Below, piece after piece: positions 16,701 to 24,706 of a stretch of DNA of 64,000 nucleotides. Made by a program: the position numbers and the translations under genes. The stretch comes from DASPKX01 sp035627835. GTDB lineage: Bacteria > Verrucomicrobiota > Verrucomicrobiia > Limisphaerales > SXQI01. The notes beneath the pieces were generated by a model that made no database searches, was not told the DNA's origin, and saw nothing but the letters and a program-made list of their open reading frames with translations. The number at the start of each line of letters is the position of its first letter. Position 1 is the stretch's first letter. The stretch spans positions 3,728 to 67,727 of the forward strand of contig DASPKX010000110.1 of assembly GCA_035627835.1 (NCBI GenBank), written 5' to 3'.

Positions 16701-18981
16701 CTTGAATTTGGAGGAACTCGTTCATCTTCTGAAGGGCTAACGTGTTCCTGTCTCCTGTTTCCGCGGCAGACTTCGCCAGTTCCATCACTGGCATAAGAGC
16801 CTGCTGCAAAGTCTCCTGCATGGCTGCCTGGCTTTGCTGTGTGAGTTGCTGAACCTGCTGCAGCACTTGCGCTATTTGCTGGTCCACGAACTCCTTGATC
16901 TGTTCGGCAGTCACGCCGGCCCCAGCGCCTTCGGGCAGTTTGTTGACCAGCTTGAAATCTCGAGGCACTCCCATGAATTCCAGGCACTTGTTCAGCAGTT
17001 CGATGGCCTGATCTGGCCCGAGAGCTTGGGCGAGGCCGGGGTTCTGCAGAACCTGGGCAAGGAACTGCGTCATCACCGTTGCCATGGCGGAGTTGTTCAC
17101 CCGGTCGTTGCCGTCGCGGGTCGAAGCGAACAGTTCAATTTGGGTGGCCACCGGCTGCAGCTTGCTCTTTTTGCCTTTCACCAACGTGCGGCCCTGCTTG
17201 GTGGCTGGGTGCTCCTCAACAGTGAGCCCGAGGCGGTTTAAGGTCTCCTGCGTCAGCTCGCTGTCGCCCGGGAGGCTCGCGTAGACCTCCTCCTCGCCGT
17301 AGGCCATGAGGTAGGTGTAGAGCTGCCGTTTCCAGGCATCGTTGCCCCGGTCCACGGGCATAGCCGTCAGGGCCAAACGTGTGCTTGTGCTCTGGGCGAT
17401 GTTCCGGAGTTCCTCGGCGGTCTGCTCGTGGCTGGCGGCGGCGGCGACTTCCTGGGCGCTCATCACCAGCACACGCTCAAGGATGTTCAGCACAACCGTA
17501 ATGGCGGTCCCGATGCTGACGGTGTCCAGTTGAGGGAACCGGACGCTCCCGAAGGCGTCCTTAACGCTCGTGAGCTGCCGGGACATGTTCTTTCCGGAGA
17601 AGCGGACCATGTTCAGGCCGCGGAAGTGGCGCTCGCCCTCGTTGGTAATCCTCTGGATGTCCTCCTCGTTTACGATGTCGGTATCGACGAACGTCAGATT
17701 GGCCAGGTTCTGCTTCACGGCCAGAAGCTGCTGGGTGAGGAGGTTGGAGACTTGGTCCTGGTACGGAAGGATCTCCATGGCCAGGGACGGGTTCAGAGAC
17801 CGGCTTTCATCCACATCGCCCGTGTAGGCAATGCCCGGCGCACCGGGGAGTGGAGCGCAGTACATCACCGTTGTGTCTCCGGCCACCACAAACCGGAACC
17901 AAACATCGTGATCGTAATCCCCGAGCCCGTTCTCCTTCGGATTCAGTTTCTCGAAGTATTCTGTCAGCAGGACGGCCGTGTCCTCGAATGACGAATTGTA
18001 GAACCACTGGCTTTGATTCTCCCGATCCAAACTTTTGCCTGACTCTGTGCTTGTCGGCCAAGCCATGACGCATGGGTAAACCGTGCTGAAATAAGCCTTG
18101 TTGGCGCTCAGAACGTCATCCGGGCTGATCGCGATGCGGTCAGTGTTCCAGAGCTTCATATTGCGCTTGATGTCGCCGTAACGGCGAACCCGCCAGTATC
18201 CGCAGTATTCGCACCCAGAGTCAGAGTTCAACGTGCTCAATGGCTGGCTTCGATCCCAGAACGTGCGGGTAGGGTGGGGGAGGTGATAGCGAAGACCCTC
18301 GCGCACTATTCTTTCTACCTCTTCCCCAGCTTCGGTGAGATGGGTTTGCTTCTCCTCAAACCATTCCTCCTGGATGAACGCAACAGCGTTCGTGTAGAGC
18401 AGCATGTGGAGAATCCGCTGGCGCAGATCGTCCATGTAATTGAACTGCTGACACATCAGGTTTACCCGCTGCGTGATCAGTTCACAGCGAATTCGCTCCA
18501 TCGGTGTGCTCCGGATGGGCTCGAACTTGAACATCGGATCAAGGTTGCGATCCGTAACGAGCTTCGCGAGGCGGATGGTGAGGTAGGCACGAACAAGCGG
18601 AACTGTGACTTTGAAGAAAGAAGGGACGTTGATTGCTTTCCGCCCCGTGGGTTTCCGCGTCTTCGGGTCACGCTCATCCTCGATGAGGTGCGTCAGGCCC
18701 CAATCTTGGGCGGCATTCATCAAAGCCTTCGGGTCGACCTTCTGGCCTTCCAGCGCTCTGGTCAGAGCTTCGGGCACTTGCCGGAACGGGCTGTCCCAGA
18801 TTTCGTCGATCGCGGCGTAAACCTTGTACTCCGAAAAGTTGCGTGAACGACCGTCCTGAATGCGGGCCTGGATGCGACGGGTGAGTGTCTCGATCTGGGC
18901 GCTCGGCTTCTCCGACGTGAAAATGGTCTTGAGGCTCTCTGTTGTGATGCCTCGCTTTTTAAGGACGCGTAGATCGACCAT
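16612..18981 (-). CDS. Putative portal protein
   Basis: This is a 789-residue protein, the usual size for large podovirus-type portals. The N-terminal 500 residues are mixed alpha/beta (INVPSFFKVTVPLVRAYLTI; MDDLRQRILHMLLYTNAVAF). The C-terminal 130 residues are Gln-rich coiled coil (LQQVQQLTQQSQAAMQETLQ), which fits the long barrel helices of such portals. A CEYC pair is found near residue 265. It is the first gene of a minus-strand unit with scaffold and is divergent from the terminase large-subunit gene, with the perfect palindrome 26 bases upstream of its ATG. The call is based on length, helical barrel pattern and neighbours. Confidence 0.75.
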   Translation of the reverse strand: MVDLRVLKKRGITTESLKTIFTSEKPSAQIETLTRRIQARIQDGRSRNFSEYKVYAAIDEIWDSPFRQVPEALTRALEGQKVDPKALMNAAQDWGLTHLIEDERDPKTRKPTGRKAINVPSFFKVTVPLVRAYLTIRLAKLVTDRNLDPMFKFEPIRSTPMERIRCELITQRVNLMCQQFNYMDDLRQRILHMLLYTNAVAFIQEEWFEEKQTHLTEAGEEVERIVREGLRYHLPHPTRTFWDRSQPLSTLNSDSGCEYCGYWRVRRYGDIKRNMKLWNTDRIAISPDDVLSANKAYFSTVYPCVMAWPTSTESGKSLDRENQSQWFYNSSFEDTAVLLTEYFEKLNPKENGLGDYDHDVWFRFVVAGDTTVMYCAPLPGAPGIAYTGDVDESRSLNPSLAMEILPYQDQVSNLLTQQLLAVKQNLANLTFVDTDIVNEEDIQRITNEGERHFRGLNMVRFSGKNMSRQLTSVKDAFGSVRFPQLDTVSIGTAITVVLNILERVLVMSAQEVAAAASHEQTAEELRNIAQSTSTRLALTAMPVDRGNDAWKRQLYTYLMAYGEEEVYASLPGDSELTQETLNRLGLTVEEHPATKQGRTLVKGKKSKLQPVATQIELFASTRDGNDRVNNSAMATVMTQFLAQVLQNPGLAQALGPDQAIELLNKCLEFMGVPRDFKLVNKLPEGAGAGVTAEQIKEFVDQQIAQVLQQVQQLTQQSQAAMQETLQQALMPVMELAKSAAETGDRNTLALQKMNEFLQIQDAQLNAHSLYGPGGEPPPEMVTPTGVPVA

Positions 18982-19007
18982 TTTGGGGTTGGTTTACTGC
19001 TAACCTG

Positions 19008-19052
19008 CCTTTAACGTTAAAGGGTTGCCGCCCAAATTTGCAACGTTAAATG
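19008..19052. promoter_or_regulatory. Phage palindrome, copy 4 (perfect) plus half-site at terL start
   Basis: CCTTTAACGTTAAAGG (19008-19023) is a perfect 16-bp palindrome placed midway between the divergent portal and terminase genes, 26 bases from both ATGs. A second, partial site, GCAACGTTAAATG (19040-19052), runs into the terL start codon. One symmetric element can serve both directions. Confidence 0.75.
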
Positions 19053-20573
19053 CCAGTTGATCCACACCCAGCCATCTGGTCGCCTGTTCTATCTCCTAAG
19101 CAGCTTGAGGTCTTCAACCTCAACACGCGCTACAACCTGGTCTCAGGCCCGCGGCTAAGTGGAAAGACGATTGCCGTTGCCAAAAAAGTGGTCCGCCATA
19201 CTTGGGAGACTGATCGTGCTCGTGTGGCGGTGTTCGCGAAGACAATCAAGAACGCCAAGGTCGGCCCTTGGGATGATCTCCTCCGCTGTATTGAGGAATG
19301 GATCGAGGCTGGCGTGGAGAGCGAATTCGGGCATGTCTTTGAATATACCGTCGAGCCCAAGATTGATGGTGCAACTCGGATGCACTATCTGCGCATCCGC
19401 AATTACTACGGAACTGAGTCCGAGATAACCCTCCACTCCCTTGATTATGACGGGGACGTGAACGCGAAGGTATTCGGCACTCGTTTCTCGATGTTCTGGT
19501 TCTCGGAGCTTCAGCACTTCAAGGATCCTGCGGTCTTCGACGCGTCGATTCAGCAGCTCCGCATGATGCACCTGCCGTATGAGCAGCACATGTGGATTGC
19601 TGACACGAACCCACCGGAGGACGGACCTAATCATTTCGCATTCCAGAAGTGGTTCAAAGATCGCCTCGACATCGACAACCCGGACCCAGAGTTCCAGTCC
19701 TTCCGCCGAGACCTTAGCCTCGTTGAGATCAGCGTTGAGGAGAATCCATTCCTCGACCCTCGGCAACTGGCTAGCTTAAAAGCCACGTACCGCCACGACC
19801 CTGAAGGGTATGATCGTTTCGTTCGCGGCATCTGGACCTTCTCCGCCGGGCATGGTGACAAGCACTTCTCCTCCATTTTCCGTCCCTCCGTTCACGTTCT
19901 CGGGGAGGCGGTCGGGAACGACCCAACCCAATGGACGTACCTCAACCCGGATCCAGACTGCGTGGAACTGATCACCGGCTGGGACTTGGGGTTGGTAAAT
20001 CACTCCGCCCACATCCTCCAGAAGCGCATGAACGAGGATGGGCGCTACTGCTACGACGTGCTCGACGATCTCGTGACGGTGAAGGAGGACTGCACGATCG
20101 AGGAGTTCACGCTGGCCTTCATCGAGAAGATGGACCGAATGGAGAAGATACTTGGCCGAAAGGTTCAGTGGCGTCACTGGTCAGACGACTCCGCTTTTCG
20201 CCAGCGCAGCCGGCTGATGAATATGGATGATTACGACGCGCTGCTGGTGGAGCAGATTTCCGGCGGCCGTATTCGGTTCTGGTCCGCCTCAAAGGCCAAA
20301 ACCAATGGCGGGGTGCGCAAACGCGTTGCAGAGATCAGGAAGCTGCTGATTGAAAACCGCATCGCCATATCGGCGCACTGCAAACCAACGATTGAGATGT
20401 TCAAGCACCTGCGGCGGGGAGCGAAGGAATTGGATTTTGTGCTCCGAGGCGATCCGCACAAGCATCCGTTTGATAGCCTCAGCTACGCGATTGTTATGGA
20501 GCAGCTCGGCGACCTGGAGATGGGGCCCCAGCAGCCGGTTATTGGCGAGCGCCTGATTTCAGTCGAGTTTTGA
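19050..20573 (+). CDS. terL: Terminase large subunit
   Basis: This 507-residue packaging ATPase-nuclease has the P-loop SGPRLSGKTIAVAK at residues 34-47 (a Walker A with GPRLSGKT) followed by the adenine-side helix. Around 155-165 the Walker B region appears as FSMFWFSELQHF, with the catalytic Glu next to Ser. The nuclease half starts at about 325 with LITGWDLGLVNHSAHIL, in which Asp of the GWD triad is expected to bind metal. It cuts and packages concatemeric DNA through the portal. It is the only plus-strand gene of this prophage block, overlapping the HTH gene by 35 bases tail-to-tail. Confidence 0.9.
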   Translation: MPVDPHPAIWSPVLSPKQLEVFNLNTRYNLVSGPRLSGKTIAVAKKVVRHTWETDRARVAVFAKTIKNAKVGPWDDLLRCIEEWIEAGVESEFGHVFEYTVEPKIDGATRMHYLRIRNYYGTESEITLHSLDYDGDVNAKVFGTRFSMFWFSELQHFKDPAVFDASIQQLRMMHLPYEQHMWIADTNPPEDGPNHFAFQKWFKDRLDIDNPDPEFQSFRRDLSLVEISVEENPFLDPRQLASLKATYRHDPEGYDRFVRGIWTFSAGHGDKHFSSIFRPSVHVLGEAVGNDPTQWTYLNPDPDCVELITGWDLGLVNHSAHILQKRMNEDGRYCYDVLDDLVTVKEDCTIEEFTLAFIEKMDRMEKILGRKVQWRHWSDDSAFRQRSRLMNMDDYDALLVEQISGGRIRFWSASKAKTNGGVRKRVAEIRKLLIENRIAISAHCKPTIEMFKHLRRGAKELDFVLRGDPHKHPFDSLSYAIVMEQLGDLEMGPQQPVIGERLISVEF

Positions 20574-20895
20574 TCGACTCAGCCAGAATTCTCGTCAGCC
20601 TGGCGAAATACTTTGGATTATCCTCAAAGTGAGACTTTTTCCGCCGACGAAGGAAATCTTTCTGGCGCCGAGGATGGAGCAAATCCACACCGCAACCAGC
20701 GGCAAACTTGGATGCTGTTTCAACGTCAACGCCGCTCCAAGTTGCTTTTACGGAGAGCCGGTCAACGCACTTCTTCGACAATCCAGCCGCTTTGGCGATC
20801 TCCTCGTTGGTGAGCGCTCTCCGGCCGTTGTTCTTTCGGGCAGCCAGGCGGCAGAGGACCGGAGGAAACTTGTCGAGGCGGGCAATCAGGCTCAT
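20539..20895 (-). CDS. HTH protein, terminase small subunit candidate
   Basis: This 118-residue basic protein has a clear helix-turn-helix at about residues 27-45 (LTNEEIAKAAGLSKKCVDRL). A second helical pair and a very basic end (HPRRQKDFLRRRKKSHFEDN) follow. Small terminase subunits carry such a DNA-binding domain and lie next to terL; here the two genes converge with a 35-base overlap. Alternatively it is a regulator, possibly one that binds the palindromes. The start ATG overlaps the stop of the lipoprotein gene (ATGA). Both roles are inferred. Confidence 0.65.
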   Translation of the reverse strand: MSLIARLDKFPPVLCRLAARKNNGRRALTNEEIAKAAGLSKKCVDRLSVKATWSGVDVETASKFAAGCGVDLLHPRRQKDFLRRRKKSHFEDNPKYFARLTRILAESIKTRLKSGARQ

Positions 20896-21749
20896 GCGTA
20901 GGCGAGTTGCTTTGCGGCTGCCGCCTGAATTTCGGCTTCCATCTTCTGTCGTGTAGCCTCGATCAAGCGTTTGTGGTTGTGGTCTGTCTGGACGGCTAGG
21001 TTCACATCAAGAATCTTTTGCTTCTCCGGATCTTTCTTCTTCAGAACCTCACGCGTTGCGCCAACTCCTTTTACTACCGCGTCGAAGGCGGACTTGCTGA
21101 CGACCCCGAACATGGACGCGAGGGACGGGATTTTGGAGACTATCCAGCCGATGAACTGGCCCACCAACGGAATTAGGGCAGGGCAGAAGCACAAGGCCGC
21201 GATCGCGCCGACAAAGCCGAAAGTGCCAACCAGCCAACCCCAAAACCGCTTGTGAATCTTCTTGTTCCGCTCCTCCTCATACTTTCGGCCCATTTCTTCA
21301 AGCTCTTTGCTCAGCCGCGCTCGCTCTGCTTCCAATGCGGCATTCTCCGCCAACAGCTTGTCCTGCATGTCGAAACGGACAAGTAGAGCTTTCCATGCCG
21401 CAGCGTTGGTATTGAGCAGCGGTTCAACATCAACTCGCTTGAGAGGCAAGCCTTCTAGTTGTTGGTCACGCTTGGCAAAAGTGGCAGCCAAGTCTGTGGC
21501 TGGGTTCTTCGGGGCGTGTTGCAGTGAATCCACAATTGCTGTCGTCATGGCGCGGGATTCTTCACCGAGCGCGGCACGTTTCACCTGCAGTTCGCCGGAA
21601 ACCTCCTGTTCGTGACGTCCTGTGTTCGTACAGCCGGCGGCTGTGGCCAGCATCAGCATGAGGAAGATGCCAATGACAAGCAGCATGATCACGCGGAAGC
21701 ATTGGGTGCTCCCTGGGTGGCGTTTATCGAGGAACGAGAATTTATTCAT
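20892..21749 (-). CDS. Putative phage lipoprotein with coiled coil and membrane segments (spanin-like)
   Basis: This is a 285-residue protein. The N-terminus is a long hydrophobic signal ending in MLATAAGCTNTG, a lipobox-like site with Cys at about residue 40. Residues 130-165 form a charged coiled coil (LEAERARLSKELEEMGRKYE). A strong membrane segment follows at about 170-195 (GFVGAIAALCFCPALIPLVG). The C-terminal 85 residues are basic and helical. A lipid anchor plus an inner-membrane segment in one chain recalls unimolecular spanins, though those have the membrane segment at the very end. It overlaps the small membrane protein gene by 8 bases, which supports a lysis role; this is inferred. 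Confidence 0.6.
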   Translation of the reverse strand: MNKFSFLDKRHPGSTQCFRVIMLLVIGIFLMLMLATAAGCTNTGRHEQEVSGELQVKRAALGEESRAMTTAIVDSLQHAPKNPATDLAATFAKRDQQLEGLPLKRVDVEPLLNTNAAAWKALLVRFDMQDKLLAENAALEAERARLSKELEEMGRKYEEERNKKIHKRFWGWLVGTFGFVGAIAALCFCPALIPLVGQFIGWIVSKIPSLASMFGVVSKSAFDAVVKGVGATREVLKKKDPEKQKILDVNLAVQTDHNHKRLIEATRQKMEAEIQAAAAKQLAYA

Positions 21750-22017
21750 GGCCGGGCTTTGTGGATTCTAGGCGAAGACGTTCGGCATCGTTCTTTCGTT
21801 TGGTGGAGATGCCCACCATCAGAGTGACGCAGATGGTCACGCAGGTAAGGACGATCTGCAGCAGAGTGCTTAATTGAGCGAGAGTGATCACGCCGAAGTA
21901 GCCCACTGGTGCGCCGAGAACTCGGATCATTGGAGAGATCATTGCACGGGAGAGAGAGAGGCTATCTTCCATAACGGGAGGAGGCGATATGGGGGCGTCG
22001 CTCAAAAAAGGGTTCAT
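21742..22017 (-). CDS. Small membrane protein, holin candidate
   Basis: This 91-residue protein has one long hydrophobic stretch (VGYFGVITLAQLSTLLQIVL, continuing through VTICVTLMVG), possibly two short membrane helices, followed by a charged tail (STKRKNDAERLRLESTKPGH). Size, charge distribution and overlap with a spanin-like gene fit a holin, but no endolysin gene is seen in the window. The gene lies between the decoration protein and the lipoprotein. Confidence 0.55.
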   Translation of the reverse strand: MNPFLSDAPISPPPVMEDSLSLSRAMISPMIRVLGAPVGYFGVITLAQLSTLLQIVLTCVTICVTLMVGISTKRKNDAERLRLESTKPGHE

Positions 22018-22035
22018 GGTCTGGTGGTTGGGAAA

Positions 22036-22070
22036 CGCCTCGACGGAGTTGGGCGACCTCCGCCGAGGCG
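22036..22070 (-). terminator. GC-rich hairpin behind the decoration protein gene
   Basis: CGCCTCGACGGAG and CTCCGCCGAGGCG pair over 13 positions with one mismatch. The hairpin begins 7 bases behind the stop at 22077 and precedes the holin-like gene. There is no T-tract, so it may attenuate rather than end transcription. Confidence 0.55.
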
Positions 22071-22076
22071 CGGCTG

Positions 22077-22649
22077 TTAAGCCTGGATCACAGTGACGCG
22101 GTAATCCGCGCTGGCTGGGTCAACGCCAGAACCAGTGATGTTCGTGGCACGAACAGTGACCGTGTCTGTGGCGCTGACAAACGCCATGAACACGATGCCG
22201 GCGGTCGGCGCGGCTGGCAGGCCGAGCGCGACGCTATCGCCGACGACAGCGCCGGCAACCGCGATCGTAAGATCGGCTGAGGCCGCAGCAGCGATGCTCC
22301 CGAAATTGAGAGTCCCCACCTTGCTGATGGATTTCTTCACCCCAGATGGGAACACCATGTTCGCCAACGGGAGGATGTCGCGCACCTTGCCACCATTGCT
22401 GATCACACGGGCGACGATGATGTCGTCAAACACCCCGTTGGTGGCGTCCGTAATTGACGCAGCCACCACAGCGGAAGTGACGAAGGCTGCGGTCTTTGAG
22501 GTTTTGTCGACGGTGATAAACCCATCAGCGTTGTCGGTGACAGTGACAATCTGTTGCGAGACGTTGCATGGGCTGCCGTCAGGGAGCAGGAACGTGAAAG
22601 CGCTTAAACCGACTTTCAGCCCGCTTACTGGATATACTGCTTTGTTCAT
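22077..22649 (-). CDS. Putative capsid decoration / head fibre protein
   Basis: This is a 190-residue beta-rich protein. The last ~85 residues (SIAAAASADLTIAVAGAVVG, VFMAFVSATDTVTVRATNIT, DPASADYRVTVI) match a common C-terminal beta-sandwich of phage head or tail surface proteins. The first 100 residues (NKAVYPVSGLKVGLSAFTFL) resemble a second domain. It has no cysteine-rich or catalytic motif. The start overlaps the preceding gene by 4 bases. Role on the virion surface is inferred from the domain pattern. Confidence 0.6.
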   Translation of the reverse strand: MNKAVYPVSGLKVGLSAFTFLLPDGSPCNVSQQIVTVTDNADGFITVDKTSKTAAFVTSAVVAASITDATNGVFDDIIVARVISNGGKVRDILPLANMVFPSGVKKSISKVGTLNFGSIAAAASADLTIAVAGAVVGDSVALGLPAAPTAGIVFMAFVSATDTVTVRATNITGSGVDPASADYRVTVIQA

Positions 22650-23110
22650 ACCGTTATTGTTGCTTCTTTTGCAGCTTGGGCGGGCTGCGCTGGGTTAATG
22701 GAAACGTTCACCGAAACTCCCGGCCGGGCTGAAACGGCCCGATTGCCGGGCTTCTTCTGCTTGGCCATCTTCTCCGACGCTTCCAAAATTCGTTTGTCAC
22801 CTGCGGCAATGACCGATGCGAGCTTTGCTTGGCTCTCGATCATCTGAGCCTTCGTCTCAGGGTCTCCGCAGATTTGTATGATGTCCCGGAGCTGGACCAC
22901 TCCTTCCATCAGGATCTCATTCAGGACCGTCTGGCGACCTACGACGATCGCGTTCGCATCCGCCTTCTCTGTGGCTTGTCCCACCAGTGCCAGGTCCGTC
23001 AGTCGTTGCCGGCGAACGGTGTTGCTCGGCAACTCCACCGCCACGTCCTCAATCTGCGTCGGAAGTTCCGCGCTTGTGATCGGGGCGAGGTGATTGGCGG
23101 TCTCGGACAT
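22646..23110 (-). CDS. Phage hypothetical helical protein
   Basis: I do not recognise this protein of about 154 residues. The central part is helical (VGRQTVLNEILMEGVVQLRD, IESQAKLASVIAAGDKRILE), and the C-terminus is Pro/Ala-rich (VNVSINPAQPAQAAKEATIT). I chose ATG at 23110 rather than the in-frame TTG at 23116 because AGG in the adjacent palindrome end then sits 6 bases upstream as ribosome binding site. It is the first gene of the unit containing decoration, lysis-type and HTH genes. A terminase-associated or scaffold-like role is possible but unproven. Confidence 0.6.
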   Translation of the reverse strand: MSETANHLAPITSAELPTQIEDVAVELPSNTVRRQRLTDLALVGQATEKADANAIVVGRQTVLNEILMEGVVQLRDIIQICGDPETKAQMIESQAKLASVIAAGDKRILEASEKMAKQKKPGNRAVSARPGVSVNVSINPAQPAQAAKEATITV

Positions 23111-23116
23111 TCGCAA

Positions 23117-23132
23117 CCTGTAACGTTAAAGG
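23117..23132. promoter_or_regulatory. Phage palindrome, copy 5 (operator-like)
   Basis: CCTGTAACGTTAAAGG differs from copy 1 at one base. It ends 6 bases before the ATG at 23110, in the gap behind the Cys-rich protein gene. Confidence 0.65.
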
Positions 23133-23164
23133 TTAATCAACCCTGACAGTCCCCGTAATGACGG

Positions 23165-23506
23165 TCAAGAGTTATCCCAGTCAACGCCTCGGGTTGCCCC
23201 TGAGCGTTCCCACAACCAGCACTGCGCTTTGCGGAACCAGACTTTCATCGGCAGGTAACAGCCGCAGCCATTCTGGAGCCGCTCCCCGTCGATCATCACG
23301 AAGGCCCCGTCCCCGCAGGTTTGGCGCTCAGCATCGTAAACGGGGCAATTCGAGCATCCTGCCAACCGCCTTTCGGCTGTCTTTCTGGGCACGAGCCCGG
23401 AGCGGAGAGCCGCAACAAAGCTGCGAATCGCGGCGATCTTGCTTTTCTTGGTTGGCTGAGCACAAATGCTGACCCAGGCGGCGCGGAGAAACCTTAGAAA
23501 GCTCAC
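23165..23506 (-). CDS. Cys-rich phage protein, zinc-ribbon-like
   Basis: This 113-residue protein starts with GTG. The N-terminal half is basic and helical. The C-terminal half carries cysteines in the order C-x2-C, C, C-x-C, C (GCSNCPVYDAERQTCGDG, then NGCGCYLPMKVW and QCWLW), which looks like a metal-binding ribbon. I do not know its family function. It is the outermost phage gene, 250 bases from the tRNA-Val gene, and may be a late accessory or a DNA-associated protein. Confidence 0.55.
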   Translation of the reverse strand: MSFLRFLRAAWVSICAQPTKKSKIAAIRSFVAALRSGLVPRKTAERRLAGCSNCPVYDAERQTCGDGAFVMIDGERLQNGCGCYLPMKVWFRKAQCWLWERSGATRGVDWDNS

Positions 23507-23586
23507 CAGCGTATCGTCGGGCCGGAAGGGCAGGGGGCGAAGATATTTATCGTCTGCGGTCGTTTTGGAGCAGGTGCGGCTCCGCC

Positions 23587-23683
23587 TGTGCTACTTTCTG
23601 TGCTACTTCAGCCATCGGAACCACCCATCGGACGCCAACTTTACGCAACTTTCACGCCGCAATGAGTAGCACAAAGTAGCACA
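23587..23683. repeat. Paired inverted TGTGCTACTT repeats near the tRNA-Val junction
   Basis: Two direct copies of TGTGCTACTT (from 23587 and 23600) are followed about 70 bases later by two inverted copies (AGTAGCACA at 23665 and 23675). Together they form an imperfect inverted repeat next to the phage/tRNA boundary. Clustered short repeats of this kind can be integrase or excisionase arm sites; this is inferred. Confidence 0.6.
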
Positions 23684-23756
23684 ATGGGATTTCATGGAAT
23701 CTTTGAAATCATTGGGGCAAACGAGGTGTTTAGCCAATGTTTACAGGGTTGAAAGA

Positions 23757-23832
23757 TGGTGGGCGATGAGGGACTCGAACCCCCGACCAACTGTGTGTAA
23801 GACAGATGCGCTAACCACTGCGCCAATCGCCC
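23757..23832 (-). tRNA. tRNA-Val (UAC)
   Basis: The minus strand folds into a full cloverleaf: acceptor GGGCGAT/ATCGCCC, D-arm GCGC-AGTGGTTA-GCGC, anticodon loop CTTACAC with anticodon UAC, and T-arm GGGGG-TTCGAGT-CCCTC. The outermost anticodon pair is U-U. Discriminator A and an encoded CCA end at 23757. The gene is intact, and its 3' end faces the prophage, as expected when a phage integrates at a tRNA 3' end and restores it. Confidence 0.95.
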
Positions 23833-24225
23833 AACGTTTGCAGCTTAATGACCTGCGTCGATAAGATTGCTGCTTTCCAACCGCATTGTAGCCGACAGTT
23901 GCAGCTTATCTCCATGAGCGGAGCCTACGAACCAAGCGACGTCGATCAGAAACCGTCGAAGTCCACAAAGGATGCCACACTGCCGAAGGATAGCAACTGG
24001 AGACTTTTGTAAATGTCCCTTCGGAACTTAATACGTCAGTCCTGGCATATATTTCGATCCAGCCGATGGCAAACGGTAACGCATCGGGATCGCTAAGTAC
24101 ACCAAGCTGGACGCTGCTTCGGAGGGGGTGGCGCTGGACGACACGGCGAGGCCTTTCGTCCAGATCTCTTCCCTACGCTTGCAATCGTTTCCCGGTCACA
24201 GGTATTCATCTGATCGCATTCGTGG
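23833..24225. other. Gene-poor spacer behind tRNA-Val
   Basis: About 390 bases hold no credible reading frame on either strand, no long hairpin and no repeat that I can see. The tRNA-Val promoter should lie in the first 60 bases, but I cannot point to convincing boxes. Confidence 0.5.
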
Positions 24226-24648
24226 ATGATTATACCGCCTGAAACGATGGTTGATTCCGGACCTGCGCTCCTGTTCGGTTGGGCTTGTGTTCATATCATA
24301 GGCGGTATGTCTTTCGTCATCGCAACGAGAGCCAACCGGCCTCTTCTCACGATCGCGAAAGGATGTATGGCGGCCGGTTTCTTCGTTGGTCTGTGGTTGA
24401 CGATCGAGTTCATCGAGGCCGCTACAAACACGCTTTGTGAGGTGTGGTCAAAAAGCCTGACGAAAGGCTTTCTTCTGCCGATTACCGTCCCGTTCATTTG
24501 CTATTGGTTCCCTTGTCTCATGCTGGGCCTGATAATCGAAGCGCGCTTCCGGAAACAATGGGCACTGTACGTTCGAGGGTTGTTAGGAACAGATCTGCCA
24601 GGACGAAAAAGAGTATCGGTCCCGCAAAAGCGACTGAGTCGCTATTAA
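24226..24648 (+). CDS. Small integral membrane protein, unknown
   Basis: This 140-residue protein has three or four hydrophobic segments (PALLFGWACVHIIGGMSFVI, GCMAAGFFVGLWLTIEFI, FICYWFPCLMLGLIIEARFR) and a basic C-terminus (LPGRKRVSVPQKRLSRY). I do not recognise the family. No strong ribosome binding site is seen before ATG 24226. It stands alone on the plus strand between tRNA-Val and smpB. The hydrophobic pattern with positive flanks makes coding likely but not certain. Confidence 0.5.
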   Translation: MIIPPETMVDSGPALLFGWACVHIIGGMSFVIATRANRPLLTIAKGCMAAGFFVGLWLTIEFIEAATNTLCEVWSKSLTKGFLLPITVPFICYWFPCLMLGLIIEARFRKQWALYVRGLLGTDLPGRKRVSVPQKRLSRY

Positions 24649-24706
24649 GGCAACAAGGATGCCGCCTTGGCACAATGTTCTCAGTTCGCCGCCGCACCTG
24701 CTCGCC

